Of a stretch of DNA of 64,000 bases, positions 1 through 8,517 are shown piece by piece. The DNA is taken from the NCBI RefSeq assembly GCF_027922145.1, contig NZ_BSFC01000019.1, positions 194,579-258,578 on the forward strand. Reading direction: 5' to 3'. A model generated the notes under the pieces. That model saw nothing but the letters and a program-made list of their open reading frames with translations. It had not been told where the DNA came from and did not search any database. This DNA is from Novosphingobium resinovorum. Lineage in GTDB: Bacteria; Pseudomonadota; Alphaproteobacteria; Sphingomonadales; Sphingomonadaceae. The position numbers and the translations under genes were made by a program. Numbering within the stretch: position 1 is the stretch's first letter; every line of letters begins with the position of its first letter.

Positions 1-184
1 CGCTGACGATGTGGGGCAGGGCAGGATTGACGATGAAGTTGTCCAGCGCCGCCAGCGCCGCCGTCAGCAGCAGGCCCGACAGCGCGAGCCAGAAGCGGGC
101 ACGGGTCGTCTGGGGTTTTTCGTCGTCCTGTATGTCTGGCGCCTCTCCGGTCGCGGCTCGTGCAAGCCGTCGATATGCATTCAC
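1..184 (-). CDS. MFS permease, DHA2 (EmrB/QacA-like), N-terminal part only
   Basis: Only about 61 codons of the N-terminus lie inside the window; the gene continues past position 1. The start is a GTG at 184 that overlaps the TGA stop of the upstream MFS gene in a GTGA arrangement, so the two are translationally coupled. After a charged leader, a hydrophobic segment (LALSGLLLTAALAALDNF) is followed by IVNPALPHI. This is the first transmembrane helix and the D-x-x-I/V-V-N-x-A-L-P signature of 14-helix drug:H+ antiporters. The substrate cannot be told. It probably exports or imports a compound handled by this locus. Confidence 0.7.
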   Translation of the reverse strand, partial: MNAYRRLARAATGEAPDIQDDEKPQTTRARFWLALSGLLLTAALAALDNFIVNPALPHIVS

Positions 185-1569
185 CCGGTCACTCCTGTCG
201 CATCGGTAATGGGATTGTCCGCCGTCCGGCCAAGGGCGAGGTAGCCGATGGCGAGGGCGGAAAAGATCACGTGCAGCAGCCCGATCAGCACGAACGGCGC
301 GGTCAGCCCGACAAGGTCGAACAGATAGCCCGAGGCGAGCGAGACGAGGACGACGCTGGCAGTGCCGAAGAAGGCGAGCAGGCCATAGGCGGTGCCCCGC
401 AGGTCGGCAGGGGCTTCCTGCCCGAAGAACGCCTGCTGCGCGATCGTCTGGGTGCTCTCGGCAATGCCGATGAACAGCGCGAGGGCGAGGATTTCCCAGC
501 CCGTCACGCTCGTCACCAGCGGTGCGCAGAGGAATGATACGCCCACCAGCACGAGGCTGGCGACGTAGATCGCGGTTCGGTCCCACTTGTCGAGCAGGAC
601 GCCCAGGATCGGCGGGATCACGAAGGAACAGGCGCGCATCAGCGCCAGCGCGGTGCCGGCGATGGCGACGGTGCCGGTCGTGCCGAGCCCCTCCTGCGCG
701 CCGCGAAGGGTGATCCACAAGGCGAGGAAGGATCCGACCACCGCCTCGTCGGTGCGCACGACGAAGGAAGTCAGCAGCAGCACCCCGAAGCGCCGGTTGG
801 TCCGCGCATGGGCGACCACGCGCCGGAAGCCGCCGAGCAGTTCACGCATACTTTGGGAGACGGGCGCGGCGCCTTTCCGGCGGTCGGCCTTGGGCGCATC
901 GGGCATCAGGAACATCGCCGCGACCAGCGCCGCGCCGAGGCCGAGGATGCCGCAGGCCCACAGCGCATATGTTCCCGCCAGCGCGGTGTCGTAGCCCGCC
1001 GAGTGCAGCCAGCCCGGCAGCGCCGCACCGATCACGCCCACCATCAGCACGCTGATCAGGCCGTAGAACACCATGACAAGCGCCATGAACCGCCCGCGCG
1101 AGGCGTTGTCGACATAGTCGAAGAACCGGGGCGGCCCGCCTGCGGTGTGCGCGCTCGAGGCAATGCCGAAGCAGAAGCGGATGACGAACAGCGCCGCCAC
1201 GCCCCCCGCCAGCGGATAGGCGAAGGCGGCCATGCTGTACCCGACGAGCGCGAAGATCACCATTGCCCGGCGCCCGATCCGGTCCGCCAGCGCGCCGGCG
1301 AAGCCGACGCAGACGAGCACCACCGCCTGCTGCACCGTCATCAGCTGCCCCGCGAGGCGGCCCTGCTCCGCTCGGGGCACGCCGACCATTTCGGTGAACA
1401 CGTAAGGCTGCATCAGGGCGATGAAGGCGGTCATCATCACTGCGATCCCTGTGACCAGCAGGAACACGAAGACCTCGCGGGGCGGGATGCCCGGCATCAG
1501 CGTGATGGGGCCGATGCGCGCCTGATCCCCCGTGTTTTGGCGAACGCCTCCCTCCGGTGCAGTGTCCAT
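181..1569 (-). CDS. MFS transporter, 12 TM
   Basis: A 462-residue major facilitator protein of the usual 12-helix length. After about 30 hydrophilic residues the hydrophobic segments begin. The loop after helix 2 carries the MFS signature GALADRIGRRAM (motif A), and a long basic linker near the middle (KADRRKGAAP) separates the two six-helix halves. It reads away from the methyltransferase gene at 1803 and overlaps the start of a second MFS gene by 4 bases, so the two permeases form one unit. The context (methyltransferase, TonB receptor, oxidoreductases) suggests transport of a carbon source or metabolite. The substrate is unknown. Confidence 0.85.
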   Translation of the reverse strand: MDTAPEGGVRQNTGDQARIGPITLMPGIPPREVFVFLLVTGIAVMMTAFIALMQPYVFTEMVGVPRAEQGRLAGQLMTVQQAVVLVCVGFAGALADRIGRRAMVIFALVGYSMAAFAYPLAGGVAALFVIRFCFGIASSAHTAGGPPRFFDYVDNASRGRFMALVMVFYGLISVLMVGVIGAALPGWLHSAGYDTALAGTYALWACGILGLGAALVAAMFLMPDAPKADRRKGAAPVSQSMRELLGGFRRVVAHARTNRRFGVLLLTSFVVRTDEAVVGSFLALWITLRGAQEGLGTTGTVAIAGTALALMRACSFVIPPILGVLLDKWDRTAIYVASLVLVGVSFLCAPLVTSVTGWEILALALFIGIAESTQTIAQQAFFGQEAPADLRGTAYGLLAFFGTASVVLVSLASGYLFDLVGLTAPFVLIGLLHVIFSALAIGYLALGRTADNPITDATGVTG

Positions 1570-1802
1570 GCCGGTCCTTCCATGTCGAGGAGCGACCGCG
1601 ACGGCGCTCGGCCGTGTCCGGTCAGGCGACAGGATACGAAAAGGCGGCCGCGATTCCAGCGATTAAGCCATGCTCAAAAGGCGGGTCAGATATGCCTTCC
1701 CGCACACTTGCCTCGCCGCGCCGCTGCGACTTACGCTGCCCTCACGAGCAGCCCGAGAGCACTGGCGCCGGGCCTGCCGCATCCCTTTTCAGGAGTCGCC
1801 CC

Positions 1803-2873
1803 ATGCTGATCGACCGTGGATTTTCCGAGCGCAACCGCCGCGTGCGCAGCCTCGACGTGGAGAGCTACCAGGACTTCGTGCTGGGCTTTCGCGACTGGAC
1901 TTACGGTGATCTCGACAAGTCCGCGCGGGCCAGCGCCGACGAAATCCTCGAGGACCTGCGCCTCAATACCGAGGAAGCGCCGCTCGACGCTTTCCGGGGG
2001 CCGTTCGAGAAAGACCCGATGATCGCCGCGCGCATCCGGTGCTGGCTGTCGAGCCAGCAGCTGATGTGGCGCAACGTGCTCGACCACTACAGCCAGCACG
2101 CCGACTTCTACATGGGCGGCATGGAAGAGGCGGACGTTAGCGGTCCCGGTTCGCTGGAACTGAACACCGGCATGGACATGCCCGACTACACCAAGCACGA
2201 AATCCACATCCAGCCCGGCGGCTATACCGGCAACGACTTCGCCGGGCCGCTCTACCATTATGGCACGAACACCTTCTACAAGGGCCAGAACAACGAGGAC
2301 GAGTTCCAGTTCGGCATCGCCCGCACCGTCGCCAAACCGGCGGACGGCAGGATCGAGCGCATCGTCGATATCGGCTGCGGCATCGGCCGCCTGAGCGTCG
2401 CATTGGCCGAGACGTTCCCGGAGGCGGAAGTCTGGGGCCTCGACGTCGGCGGGCCGCTGGTGCGCTATGCCCACGCCCGCGCGGTGGAACTGGGCACGCC
2501 GGTCCACTTCGCGCAGCGTCTGGCGGAGGACACCAAGTTCGCGGATGACAGCGTCGATATCGTCACCGCCTATATCCTGTTCCACGAAGTGTCGGAGCAG
2601 GGCGCGAGGGACATCTGCGCCGAGACCTTCCGCATCCTGCGCCCGGGCGGCGTCTTCGACGTGACCGACTTCCACACCGGCCGCGCACGTTCCAGCGAGC
2701 CCTATCGCCGGTTCATGGGCTGGATCGACCACGTCTACAACGCCGAGCGCTGGTCGCACCAGTTCACCGCCAAGGACTTCCTGGAGACCCTGCGCGAAGC
2801 CGGGTTCGAAGTGGAGAAGGGCGAGAACCGCCACTGGGGCATCGCCTGCTACATCGCCCGCAAGCCGGAGTAG
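1803..2873 (+). CDS. class I SAM-dependent methyltransferase with long N-terminal domain
   Basis: A 356-residue protein. An open frame extends upstream to 1557, but ATG 1803 is preceded by AGGAG at good spacing and is the likely start. Residues 1-185 form an N-terminal part I do not recognise. The Rossmann methyltransferase domain starts at about 186, with the SAM-binding DIGCGIG at 189-195, an acidic residue after the second strand (WGLDVGG), and the post-motif ILRPGGVFDVTDF. It probably methylates a small molecule. It is divergent from the MFS pair and 290 bases upstream of the TonB receptor, consistent with one catabolic or modification locus. Confidence 0.85.
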   Translation: MLIDRGFSERNRRVRSLDVESYQDFVLGFRDWTYGDLDKSARASADEILEDLRLNTEEAPLDAFRGPFEKDPMIAARIRCWLSSQQLMWRNVLDHYSQHADFYMGGMEEADVSGPGSLELNTGMDMPDYTKHEIHIQPGGYTGNDFAGPLYHYGTNTFYKGQNNEDEFQFGIARTVAKPADGRIERIVDIGCGIGRLSVALAETFPEAEVWGLDVGGPLVRYAHARAVELGTPVHFAQRLAEDTKFADDSVDIVTAYILFHEVSEQGARDICAETFRILRPGGVFDVTDFHTGRARSSEPYRRFMGWIDHVYNAERWSHQFTAKDFLETLREAGFEVEKGENRHWGIACYIARKPE

Positions 2874-2883
2874 GGTTTTAAGC

Positions 2884-2980
2884 TCCGTCATTCCCGCGAA
2901 GGCGGGAACCCATCTTCTGACGCTGCCTCTTGCACGGGCATCAGATGAGCGCCCGCCTTCGCCGGGATGACGAGGTGTGT
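2884..2980. repeat. paired inverted GTCAT-type palindromic repeat
   Basis: Two copies of a short palindromic unit face each other. The left copy, near 2886, reads CGTCATTCCCGCGAAGGCGG. The right copy ends near 2974 with CGCCGGGATGACGAG, the imperfect complement. Each copy also has its own small hairpin (CCCGC/GCGGG). It lies just after the methyltransferase stop and may act as a transcription or mRNA-stability element. It belongs to the family also seen at 8.3, 24.9, 47.4 and 52.6 kb. Confidence 0.7.
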
Positions 2981-3164
2981 TCGGATCGAACGCAGCGGTG
3001 GCGGGGAGCAGACCCATCACCCGGGTCATGACAGCTAGAACCCGCCGCCGCCTTGTCCGGCCCGGCCGCTACAGACAGTCTTCGACAGTGCGATGAAGCC
3101 CCGGAACAGAGGGCGCCGATGGAGAGGATCGGAGAAAAAGACACGAACCCAAGGGGGGGTCACC

Positions 3165-5564
3165 ATGCGTCATCACAGCATCGCGTCCACGTTCCATTTG
3201 AGCACTTCAACCGCGCTGGCGGGCCTTCTGGCAGGCACGTTCATCGCGCCCGGCCCGGCGCTGGCCCAGTCGGCGAGCGAGCCCGACAACGCCATCGTCG
3301 TCACTGCGCGCCGCACCGAGGAACGGCTCGAATCCGTGCCGCTGGCGATCTCCGCCTTCTCGGCCGAGGCGCTGGAGACGCAGGACATCAAGTCGCTCAA
3401 CGACATTTCGGCGGCGACCCCCGGCTTCCAGTTCCAGAACCAGGCGGGCGGCGGTTCGGGCCGCAACGACCGCTCTATCAACAACCTGACCTTCCGCGGC
3501 CTCGCGCTCGGCAACGTCTCGCCGATCTCGCAGGGCGGCCTTGTCTTCATCGACGGCGCGCCGGTCATCAACGCCTCGGTCCCGGCGATCGACGACGTGG
3601 CGCGGGTCGAGGTGCTGAAAGGCCCGCAGGCGGCCTACTTCGGGCGATCGACCTTCTCGGGCGCGGTCAACTTCGTGACCAAGAGCCCGACGTACGACTT
3701 CTCCGGCCGGGTCAAGGGCATGGCGGGCAACTACGGCTCGAACGCGGTGTCGGGCAGCATCAACATCCCGGTGATCGACCAGATGCTGGCCTTCCGCCTC
3801 GGCGCCAGCCACGATTTCGAGGGCGGCCAGTACCGCAACTCGGCCGACCGCAGCCAGCACCTCGGCGATCGCAAGACCGACGCGGTCAGCGCGCAGATGC
3901 TGTTCCAGCCCACGCCCAGCCTCAAAATCACCGGCTTCGCCTCCTACGCGATCAGTAAGGACGGCCCGCCCGCGCAGGCGGCGCTGAAATCGAGCGAGTT
4001 CAACTGCAACCTGGGCGGCACCTCGGGCGGCTACTATTGCGGCAAGCTGCCGGGCAAGCTCCCCGCCTCACTGATCGGTGGCAACTACGTGCTGGATACG
4101 CGCGCCTATGACGTGCTGATCGCCAATAGCGCCAATTACCCGACGATCTTCGACCCCCGCTTCAACAAGTCCACCGGCCTCAAGCGCGAGACGCTGCAGG
4201 CGGACCTGCGGATGGACTGGGAGCTGGGCGGCGGCCTGATGCTCAGCTCGTTAACCGCCTATCACAGCGACAAGACCCAGACCGGGCTCGACCTGACGTT
4301 CCGCGACACCTCCGGCATCGCCAACCCGACCGCCGCGCTGCCGGGCGCGCCGAGCTACATCAAGTGGCTGCTGAACTACCAGTCCTACGTCACCGACTTC
4401 AGCCAGGAACTGCGCCTGACTTCCGGGCAGGACCAGCCCCTGCGCTGGACGGTCGGCGCCAGCTACTTCACCGCCGACTACGATTCCGGCGCGATCTGGG
4501 GCATCAATCCCTACGGCACCGGCAACAGCGCGACACTGACCAACCAGAAGCCGAAGACCCCGGCGATCTTCGGCGCGGTCTACTTCGACGTCACCCCGCA
4601 GCTGACGATCAGCGCCGAAGGCCGCTACCAGTGGGACAAGATCAAGTCCTCGGTTCTCGCCTCCTCCTCGGGCGTCTATTACGCCAGCCCGATCGTCCAG
4701 CAGGCGACCTTCAAGAGCTTCTCGCCGCGCCTGACCCTGGACTATAAGTTCGCGCCCGACAGCACCGCCTACGTCCTGTTCTCGCGCGGCTACCGTCCCG
4801 GCGGCTTCAACGGGGCCTATGACGCCCTGACCACTACCGAGAAGGCCCAGATCGCCACCACCGGTGGCTCGACCTACAAGCAGGAGAAGCTGGACAACTA
4901 CGAGGCCGGCATCAAAACCGCCTTCCTGAACGGCAAGGCCTCGATTCGCGCCGCCATTTACGTGGACAAGTACCGCGACGGGCAGGTGTCCAACAGCTAC
5001 ACGTATTATCCCGACGGTTCGGCCACCATAAACCTGCTCAGCGTGGTCGAGAACCTGGGCGCGGTGAACTTGTGGGGCGTGGAACTGGAAGGCAACGTCA
5101 CTCCGATGGAGGGCCTCAGCCTCAACGGATCGTTCGGGCTGGCCGACAGCAAGATTAAGAACTTCATCTGCGCCGAATGCCTCAACATCGGCGGCACCAC
5201 CGACGCCACCGGCAACAAGCTCTCGGGCGTGCCGCGCCTGACCTGGACGGCGGGCGTGCAGTACGACCACCAGCTTTCCGATGCATGGTCCGGCTTTGCC
5301 CGCGTCGATTACCGCCATCGCGGCCGCCAGTACGTGGACAACTATAATGCCGCCTGGAGCCGCAACGACGACAAGGTCGATCTGCGGCTCGGCGCGCGGC
5401 AGGATGGCGGGCTGGCGGTGGAAGCCTTCGTCACCAACCTGTTCAACGAACAGACGATGGTGGGCGGCCGCGCCACCGACCTCGTCACCCTCACCACCAA
5501 CGAGATCCGTCTTGCCCTGCCCGAAAAGCGGCGCATGGGCGTGCGCTTCAGCTACGAGTTCTGA
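3165..5564 (+). CDS. TonB-dependent outer-membrane receptor
   Basis: A 799-residue receptor. I chose ATG 3165 over an upstream in-frame start because it gives a clean signal peptide (hydrophobic core ALAGLLAGTFIAPG, cleavage after ALA-Q). The mature N-terminus carries the TonB box NAIVVTARR. A plug domain follows (VARVEVLKGPQAAYFGRSTFSGAVNFVT), then a 22-strand barrel ending in FSYEF with the terminal Phe typical of outer-membrane proteins. It imports a bulky substrate using TonB energy. Its neighbours are oxidoreductases rather than iron genes, so an organic carbon substrate is more likely than a siderophore. This is inference. Confidence 0.92.
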   Translation: MRHHSIASTFHLSTSTALAGLLAGTFIAPGPALAQSASEPDNAIVVTARRTEERLESVPLAISAFSAEALETQDIKSLNDISAATPGFQFQNQAGGGSGRNDRSINNLTFRGLALGNVSPISQGGLVFIDGAPVINASVPAIDDVARVEVLKGPQAAYFGRSTFSGAVNFVTKSPTYDFSGRVKGMAGNYGSNAVSGSINIPVIDQMLAFRLGASHDFEGGQYRNSADRSQHLGDRKTDAVSAQMLFQPTPSLKITGFASYAISKDGPPAQAALKSSEFNCNLGGTSGGYYCGKLPGKLPASLIGGNYVLDTRAYDVLIANSANYPTIFDPRFNKSTGLKRETLQADLRMDWELGGGLMLSSLTAYHSDKTQTGLDLTFRDTSGIANPTAALPGAPSYIKWLLNYQSYVTDFSQELRLTSGQDQPLRWTVGASYFTADYDSGAIWGINPYGTGNSATLTNQKPKTPAIFGAVYFDVTPQLTISAEGRYQWDKIKSSVLASSSGVYYASPIVQQATFKSFSPRLTLDYKFAPDSTAYVLFSRGYRPGGFNGAYDALTTTEKAQIATTGGSTYKQEKLDNYEAGIKTAFLNGKASIRAAIYVDKYRDGQVSNSYTYYPDGSATINLLSVVENLGAVNLWGVELEGNVTPMEGLSLNGSFGLADSKIKNFICAECLNIGGTTDATGNKLSGVPRLTWTAGVQYDHQLSDAWSGFARVDYRHRGRQYVDNYNAAWSRNDDKVDLRLGARQDGGLAVEAFVTNLFNEQTMVGGRATDLVTLTTNEIRLALPEKRRMGVRFSYEF

Positions 5565-5582
5565 GAGAGGACAATTGCGATC

Positions 5583-5930
5583 ATGGCGACCCAGGCCGAA
5601 CAGACATACAAGTCCGCAGCCGACGATTTCATCTTCGCGGATTCTGACAACATCTCCGCCTTCCCGGAGCAGACGGTGGACAATCTCATGCACGTCGTCA
5701 TCGCGCTGGGGGCGGAACTGTGGACCGTGCGCCGCCGCATGATGACGCTGGAGAAAGTGCTCGAAAAGGCGGGCGTCTCCAACGACGACGTCGAGAAGTA
5801 CCTCCCCGGCGCCGAGGAGAAAGCGGCCTGGGCCGAGGAGCGCGACATCTTCATCAAGCGCACCTTCGGCGCCCTCGAACGGCGGGGCGGCGCCAATTCG
5901 CGGCAGCTCGACACCTCGAAAGACCTTTGA
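5583..5930 (+). CDS. conserved-looking small protein of unknown function
   Basis: A 115-residue soluble, acidic protein starting 19 bases after the receptor stop, with GAGAGGA upstream as the ribosome site. It has no signal peptide or membrane segment and is predicted largely helical. It contains IALGAELWTVRRRMMTLEKVLEKAG, whose heptad-like spacing could pair helices (quoted to show the pattern only), and ends in a basic then polar tail. The position between receptor and flavoprotein implies co-transcription and a role in the same pathway. I do not recognise a family with a known activity; an accessory subunit of a neighbouring enzyme is one possibility. Confidence 0.75.
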   Translation: MATQAEQTYKSAADDFIFADSDNISAFPEQTVDNLMHVVIALGAELWTVRRRMMTLEKVLEKAGVSNDDVEKYLPGAEEKAAWAEERDIFIKRTFGALERRGGANSRQLDTSKDL

Positions 5931-6000
5931 CCTCCCGGCAGGGCGGTCCGCCTTGTGCGGACAGCCCATTTTCAGTCTTCAAGAACAGCGGAGATGCGGC

Positions 6001-7413
6001 GTGTATCCGGAATATGACGTGATCGTGGTCGGTGCAGGCACGGCGGGCATCCCCGCCGCCCTCGGCGCCGTGGAGCGCGGCCTCAAGGTGGCGCTGGTGG
6101 AAGCGGCGGCCGACATCGGCGGCACGTTGCACTTGTCGAGCGCATCGATCAGCGCGGGCGGCACCGACCTGCAGCGCCGGGCGGGCATCGCGGATTCGGC
6201 CGGGGACCACTTCGCCGACGCATTGCGCATCAACCACGGAACCGGCGACCACGTGCTCCTGCGCAAGTGGACCGAGGAAGCCGGGCCGATGGTCGATTGG
6301 CTGGAATCGATCGGGTGGACCTGCATGGACGGCGTCCCCCACTTCGCCCCCGAACACGACCTCTACAATGTCGAGCGCACCTATCGCAGCACCAATGCCG
6401 GAATCGAAGTGCTGGATGCTTTCCGCCGCGAACTGGCGCGGGTGGAGCCGACCGGCCTGCTCACCGTGATGCTGGAAACCCGCTTCACCGACCTGGTGAC
6501 GGAGAGCGGCCGCGTGACCGGCATCCAGGCCGAGACCCCCGGCGGCCCGGTGACCCTTTCGGGCCAGAGCGTCATCCTCACCACCGGCGGCTTCAGCGGC
6601 AGCGCGCGCCACTGGCAGGAACTGCACGGCCACGTACCGCTGCGCTACCATGTCGAGACGGTGCGCGGCGACGCGCTCGATCCCGTCCGCGCGGCGGGCG
6701 GCTCGGTGTGGTTCACTGAATACTGCCTCCCCGCTTTCGGCGGCACCCGAACGCTCGACAGCAAGGCTTCGGCGTGGATTCACAGCGACGTGCTACCTAC
6801 CCGCCGCCCGCCCTGGGAGATTTACGTCAACGAGCGCGGCGAGCGCTTCATGCCCGAGGACGAGATGAGCATCGACGCGCGCGAACGCGCTGTCATGGCC
6901 CAGCCCGGCTGGGCCTTTTGGATCGTCTGGGACGAGGCCATCCGCATAGCGTCGAAGCCCCTGTTCCGCTGGCCCGCCGAGACCGTCGAGGCCCTGTTCG
7001 CGGGCGAGGGCGGCGAGGACTTCGTGGTCGCGGGCAGCGTCGAGGAACTGGCGGAGCGCACCGGCATGCCTGATCGCGCTTTGCGCACCACCATCGAACT
7101 CTACAACCGCGGGCAGGCGGTCGGCAGCGACGTATTTCGCCGCAAGCACATGCCCGCCCCCATCGCCGAGGCACCGTTCTACGCGGTGCGGCACTATGGC
7201 TGCTCGATCAGTTGCTACCCCGGCATCAAGGTGGACGAGGACTTGCGCGTCGTGCGCGCCAACGGCTCACCGATCGAGGGGCTCTACGCGGCGGGTGAGG
7301 TGATCGGCATCGGCTTCCTCGGCCACGGGTTCCTGAGCGGGTCGATCGTCTCCTCGGCGATCACCTTCGGCCGCAAGCTGGGCCGCGAAGTGCTCGCGAA
7401 GGTGCCGGCATGA
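6001..7413 (+). CDS. FAD-dependent oxidoreductase, fumarate reductase / 3-ketosteroid dehydrogenase-like
   Basis: A 470-residue flavoprotein. I prefer GTG 6001 (GGAG eight bases upstream) over TTG 5953. The N-terminal FAD-binding motif is VVGAGTAG (G11-G16), with Glu34 at the end of the second strand. Near the C-terminus GLYAAGEVIGIGFLGHGFLSG is the second FAD contact; here only its core AGE and GHGF are needed for recognition. The architecture is that of the FAD_binding_2 family, whose members reduce or dehydrogenate C=C bonds next to a carbonyl. There is no haem motif or Tat leader, so it is cytoplasmic. It overlaps the next gene by four bases (ATGA). The substrate is unknown. Confidence 0.88.
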   Translation: MYPEYDVIVVGAGTAGIPAALGAVERGLKVALVEAAADIGGTLHLSSASISAGGTDLQRRAGIADSAGDHFADALRINHGTGDHVLLRKWTEEAGPMVDWLESIGWTCMDGVPHFAPEHDLYNVERTYRSTNAGIEVLDAFRRELARVEPTGLLTVMLETRFTDLVTESGRVTGIQAETPGGPVTLSGQSVILTTGGFSGSARHWQELHGHVPLRYHVETVRGDALDPVRAAGGSVWFTEYCLPAFGGTRTLDSKASAWIHSDVLPTRRPPWEIYVNERGERFMPEDEMSIDARERAVMAQPGWAFWIVWDEAIRIASKPLFRWPAETVEALFAGEGGEDFVVAGSVEELAERTGMPDRALRTTIELYNRGQAVGSDVFRRKHMPAPIAEAPFYAVRHYGCSISCYPGIKVDEDLRVVRANGSPIEGLYAAGEVIGIGFLGHGFLSGSIVSSAITFGRKLGREVLAKVPA

Positions 7414-8267
7414 GAACGCGCTGGGCACGGCGCGGTTATGCCGCGGGGCCTTACGGGCAAGTCCATTTCCGCCATGCCGGAGAAGGCGGCGCGCCGGTGG
7501 TCCTGCTCCATCAGGCGCCGATGACGGCGGCGCAGTTCGACAATGTCTACGAACCGCTAGCGGCGCGCGGCTTCCACGCCATCGGCATCGACATGCCCGG
7601 CTTCGGTATGTCCGATCCGGTGGACGGAGTACCCCGCGTGGAGGACTGGGCCGCCTGCGTGCCCCCGGTGCTCGATGTGCTGGGGCACCCGAGCGCGGCT
7701 GTGCTCGGCCACCACACCGGCTCGATGGTGGCGACCGAGGCGGCGATCCAGTTCCCGACCCGCGTCTCCGCAGTGATCCTCAACGGCCCGATGCCGCTGA
7801 CCCTGGAGGAGCGCGACAACTTCCTCGCCAACGGCTGGCTGCGCGAGCAGGACATCACCGCCCGCACCGACGGCACCCAGTTCGCCGATGTCCACGCCGC
7901 CCGCACCCGCCTCGCCGCCGGCACCGTCCCGGCTGCGCGCGTCTGCGAGTTCGTGGTGCAGGCTTTCGAAGGGCAGGGCGCCTACTGGCACGGTCACTAC
8001 GCCGCCTTCCAGTACCGCCATGACGCAGGGATCGCGAAGCTCGTCTGCCCCACGCTGATCCTCACCAATACCGGCGACATGATCTACGACCATGCGGTGA
8101 AGGCTCATGCCCTGCGCCCCGACTTCGCCTTCGCGGCGCTGCAGGGTGGCGGCGTCGACATCGTCGATCAGCAGCCGGAAGCGTGGGCGGATGCGGTGTC
8201 GGGGTTTCTGGCGGGGGGTGCGCGGGAGCCCGCCCCGCTGCGACTGACTCCGCCTGCGGCTTCGTAA
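7410..8267 (+). CDS. alpha/beta-hydrolase-fold protein lacking a recognisable catalytic triad
   Basis: A 285-residue alpha/beta hydrolase fold, starting inside the stop of the flavoprotein gene (ATGA). It has the family landmarks VVLLHQAP (oxyanion strand), IGIDMPGFGMSD, and the nucleophile elbow at 100-104. The elbow reads G-H-H-T-G, so the nucleophile position (102) is His rather than Ser, Cys or Asp. Asp223 in LILTNTGD sits at the usual acid position. The stretch where the catalytic His belongs (GGGVDIVDQQPEAW, 247-260) has none. Either it is non-hydrolytic, for instance a lyase, binding or cofactor-free variant, or it uses unusual residues. It is cytoplasmic and part of the receptor operon. 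Confidence 0.85.
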   Translation: MRTRWARRGYAAGPYGQVHFRHAGEGGAPVVLLHQAPMTAAQFDNVYEPLAARGFHAIGIDMPGFGMSDPVDGVPRVEDWAACVPPVLDVLGHPSAAVLGHHTGSMVATEAAIQFPTRVSAVILNGPMPLTLEERDNFLANGWLREQDITARTDGTQFADVHAARTRLAAGTVPAARVCEFVVQAFEGQGAYWHGHYAAFQYRHDAGIAKLVCPTLILTNTGDMIYDHAVKAHALRPDFAFAALQGGGVDIVDQQPEAWADAVSGFLAGGAREPAPLRLTPPAAS

Positions 8268-8275
8268 GTCTCGCT

Positions 8276-8297
8276 CCCCTCCCGCAAGCGGGAGGGG
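8276..8297. repeat. perfect palindrome, 10-bp arms
   Basis: Arms CCCCTCCCGC and GCGGGAGGGG are separated by AA, just after the hydrolase stop. No T-run follows, so it is a repeat or weak terminator rather than a standard intrinsic terminator. The same core recurs twice at 38.6 kb. Confidence 0.8.
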
Positions 8298-8325
8298 CCA
8301 GCGCGTAAACCGAACCCTCGTCCAG

Positions 8326-8476
8326 CCCGCCCCTCCTCCCAGCGAAGGCTGGGACCGCTATCGGCAGATCACGACCTGTCTCGCAGTGCTCCCGGCGAGA
8401 TCGCGCAAGTCCTGCCGCAAGCACTCATCATGGCTACAAAGCTCCCAGCCTTCGCTGGGATGACGGGCGGGCGCGG
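8326..8476. repeat. paired inverted repeat, about 29-bp arms
   Basis: The left arm near 8330-8360 contains CCCAGCGAAGGCTGGG. The right arm near 8447-8475 contains its complement followed by ATGACGGGCGGGC. Both arms share the extended GCCCGCCC end. It fills most of the gap between the convergent hydrolase and monooxygenase genes. It has the same paired design as the unit at 2.9 kb with a different stem. Confidence 0.7.
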
Positions 8477-8517
8477 CGTCTATCGGGAGCCACCAAACCT
8501 TTCGTCATTGCGAGCAT

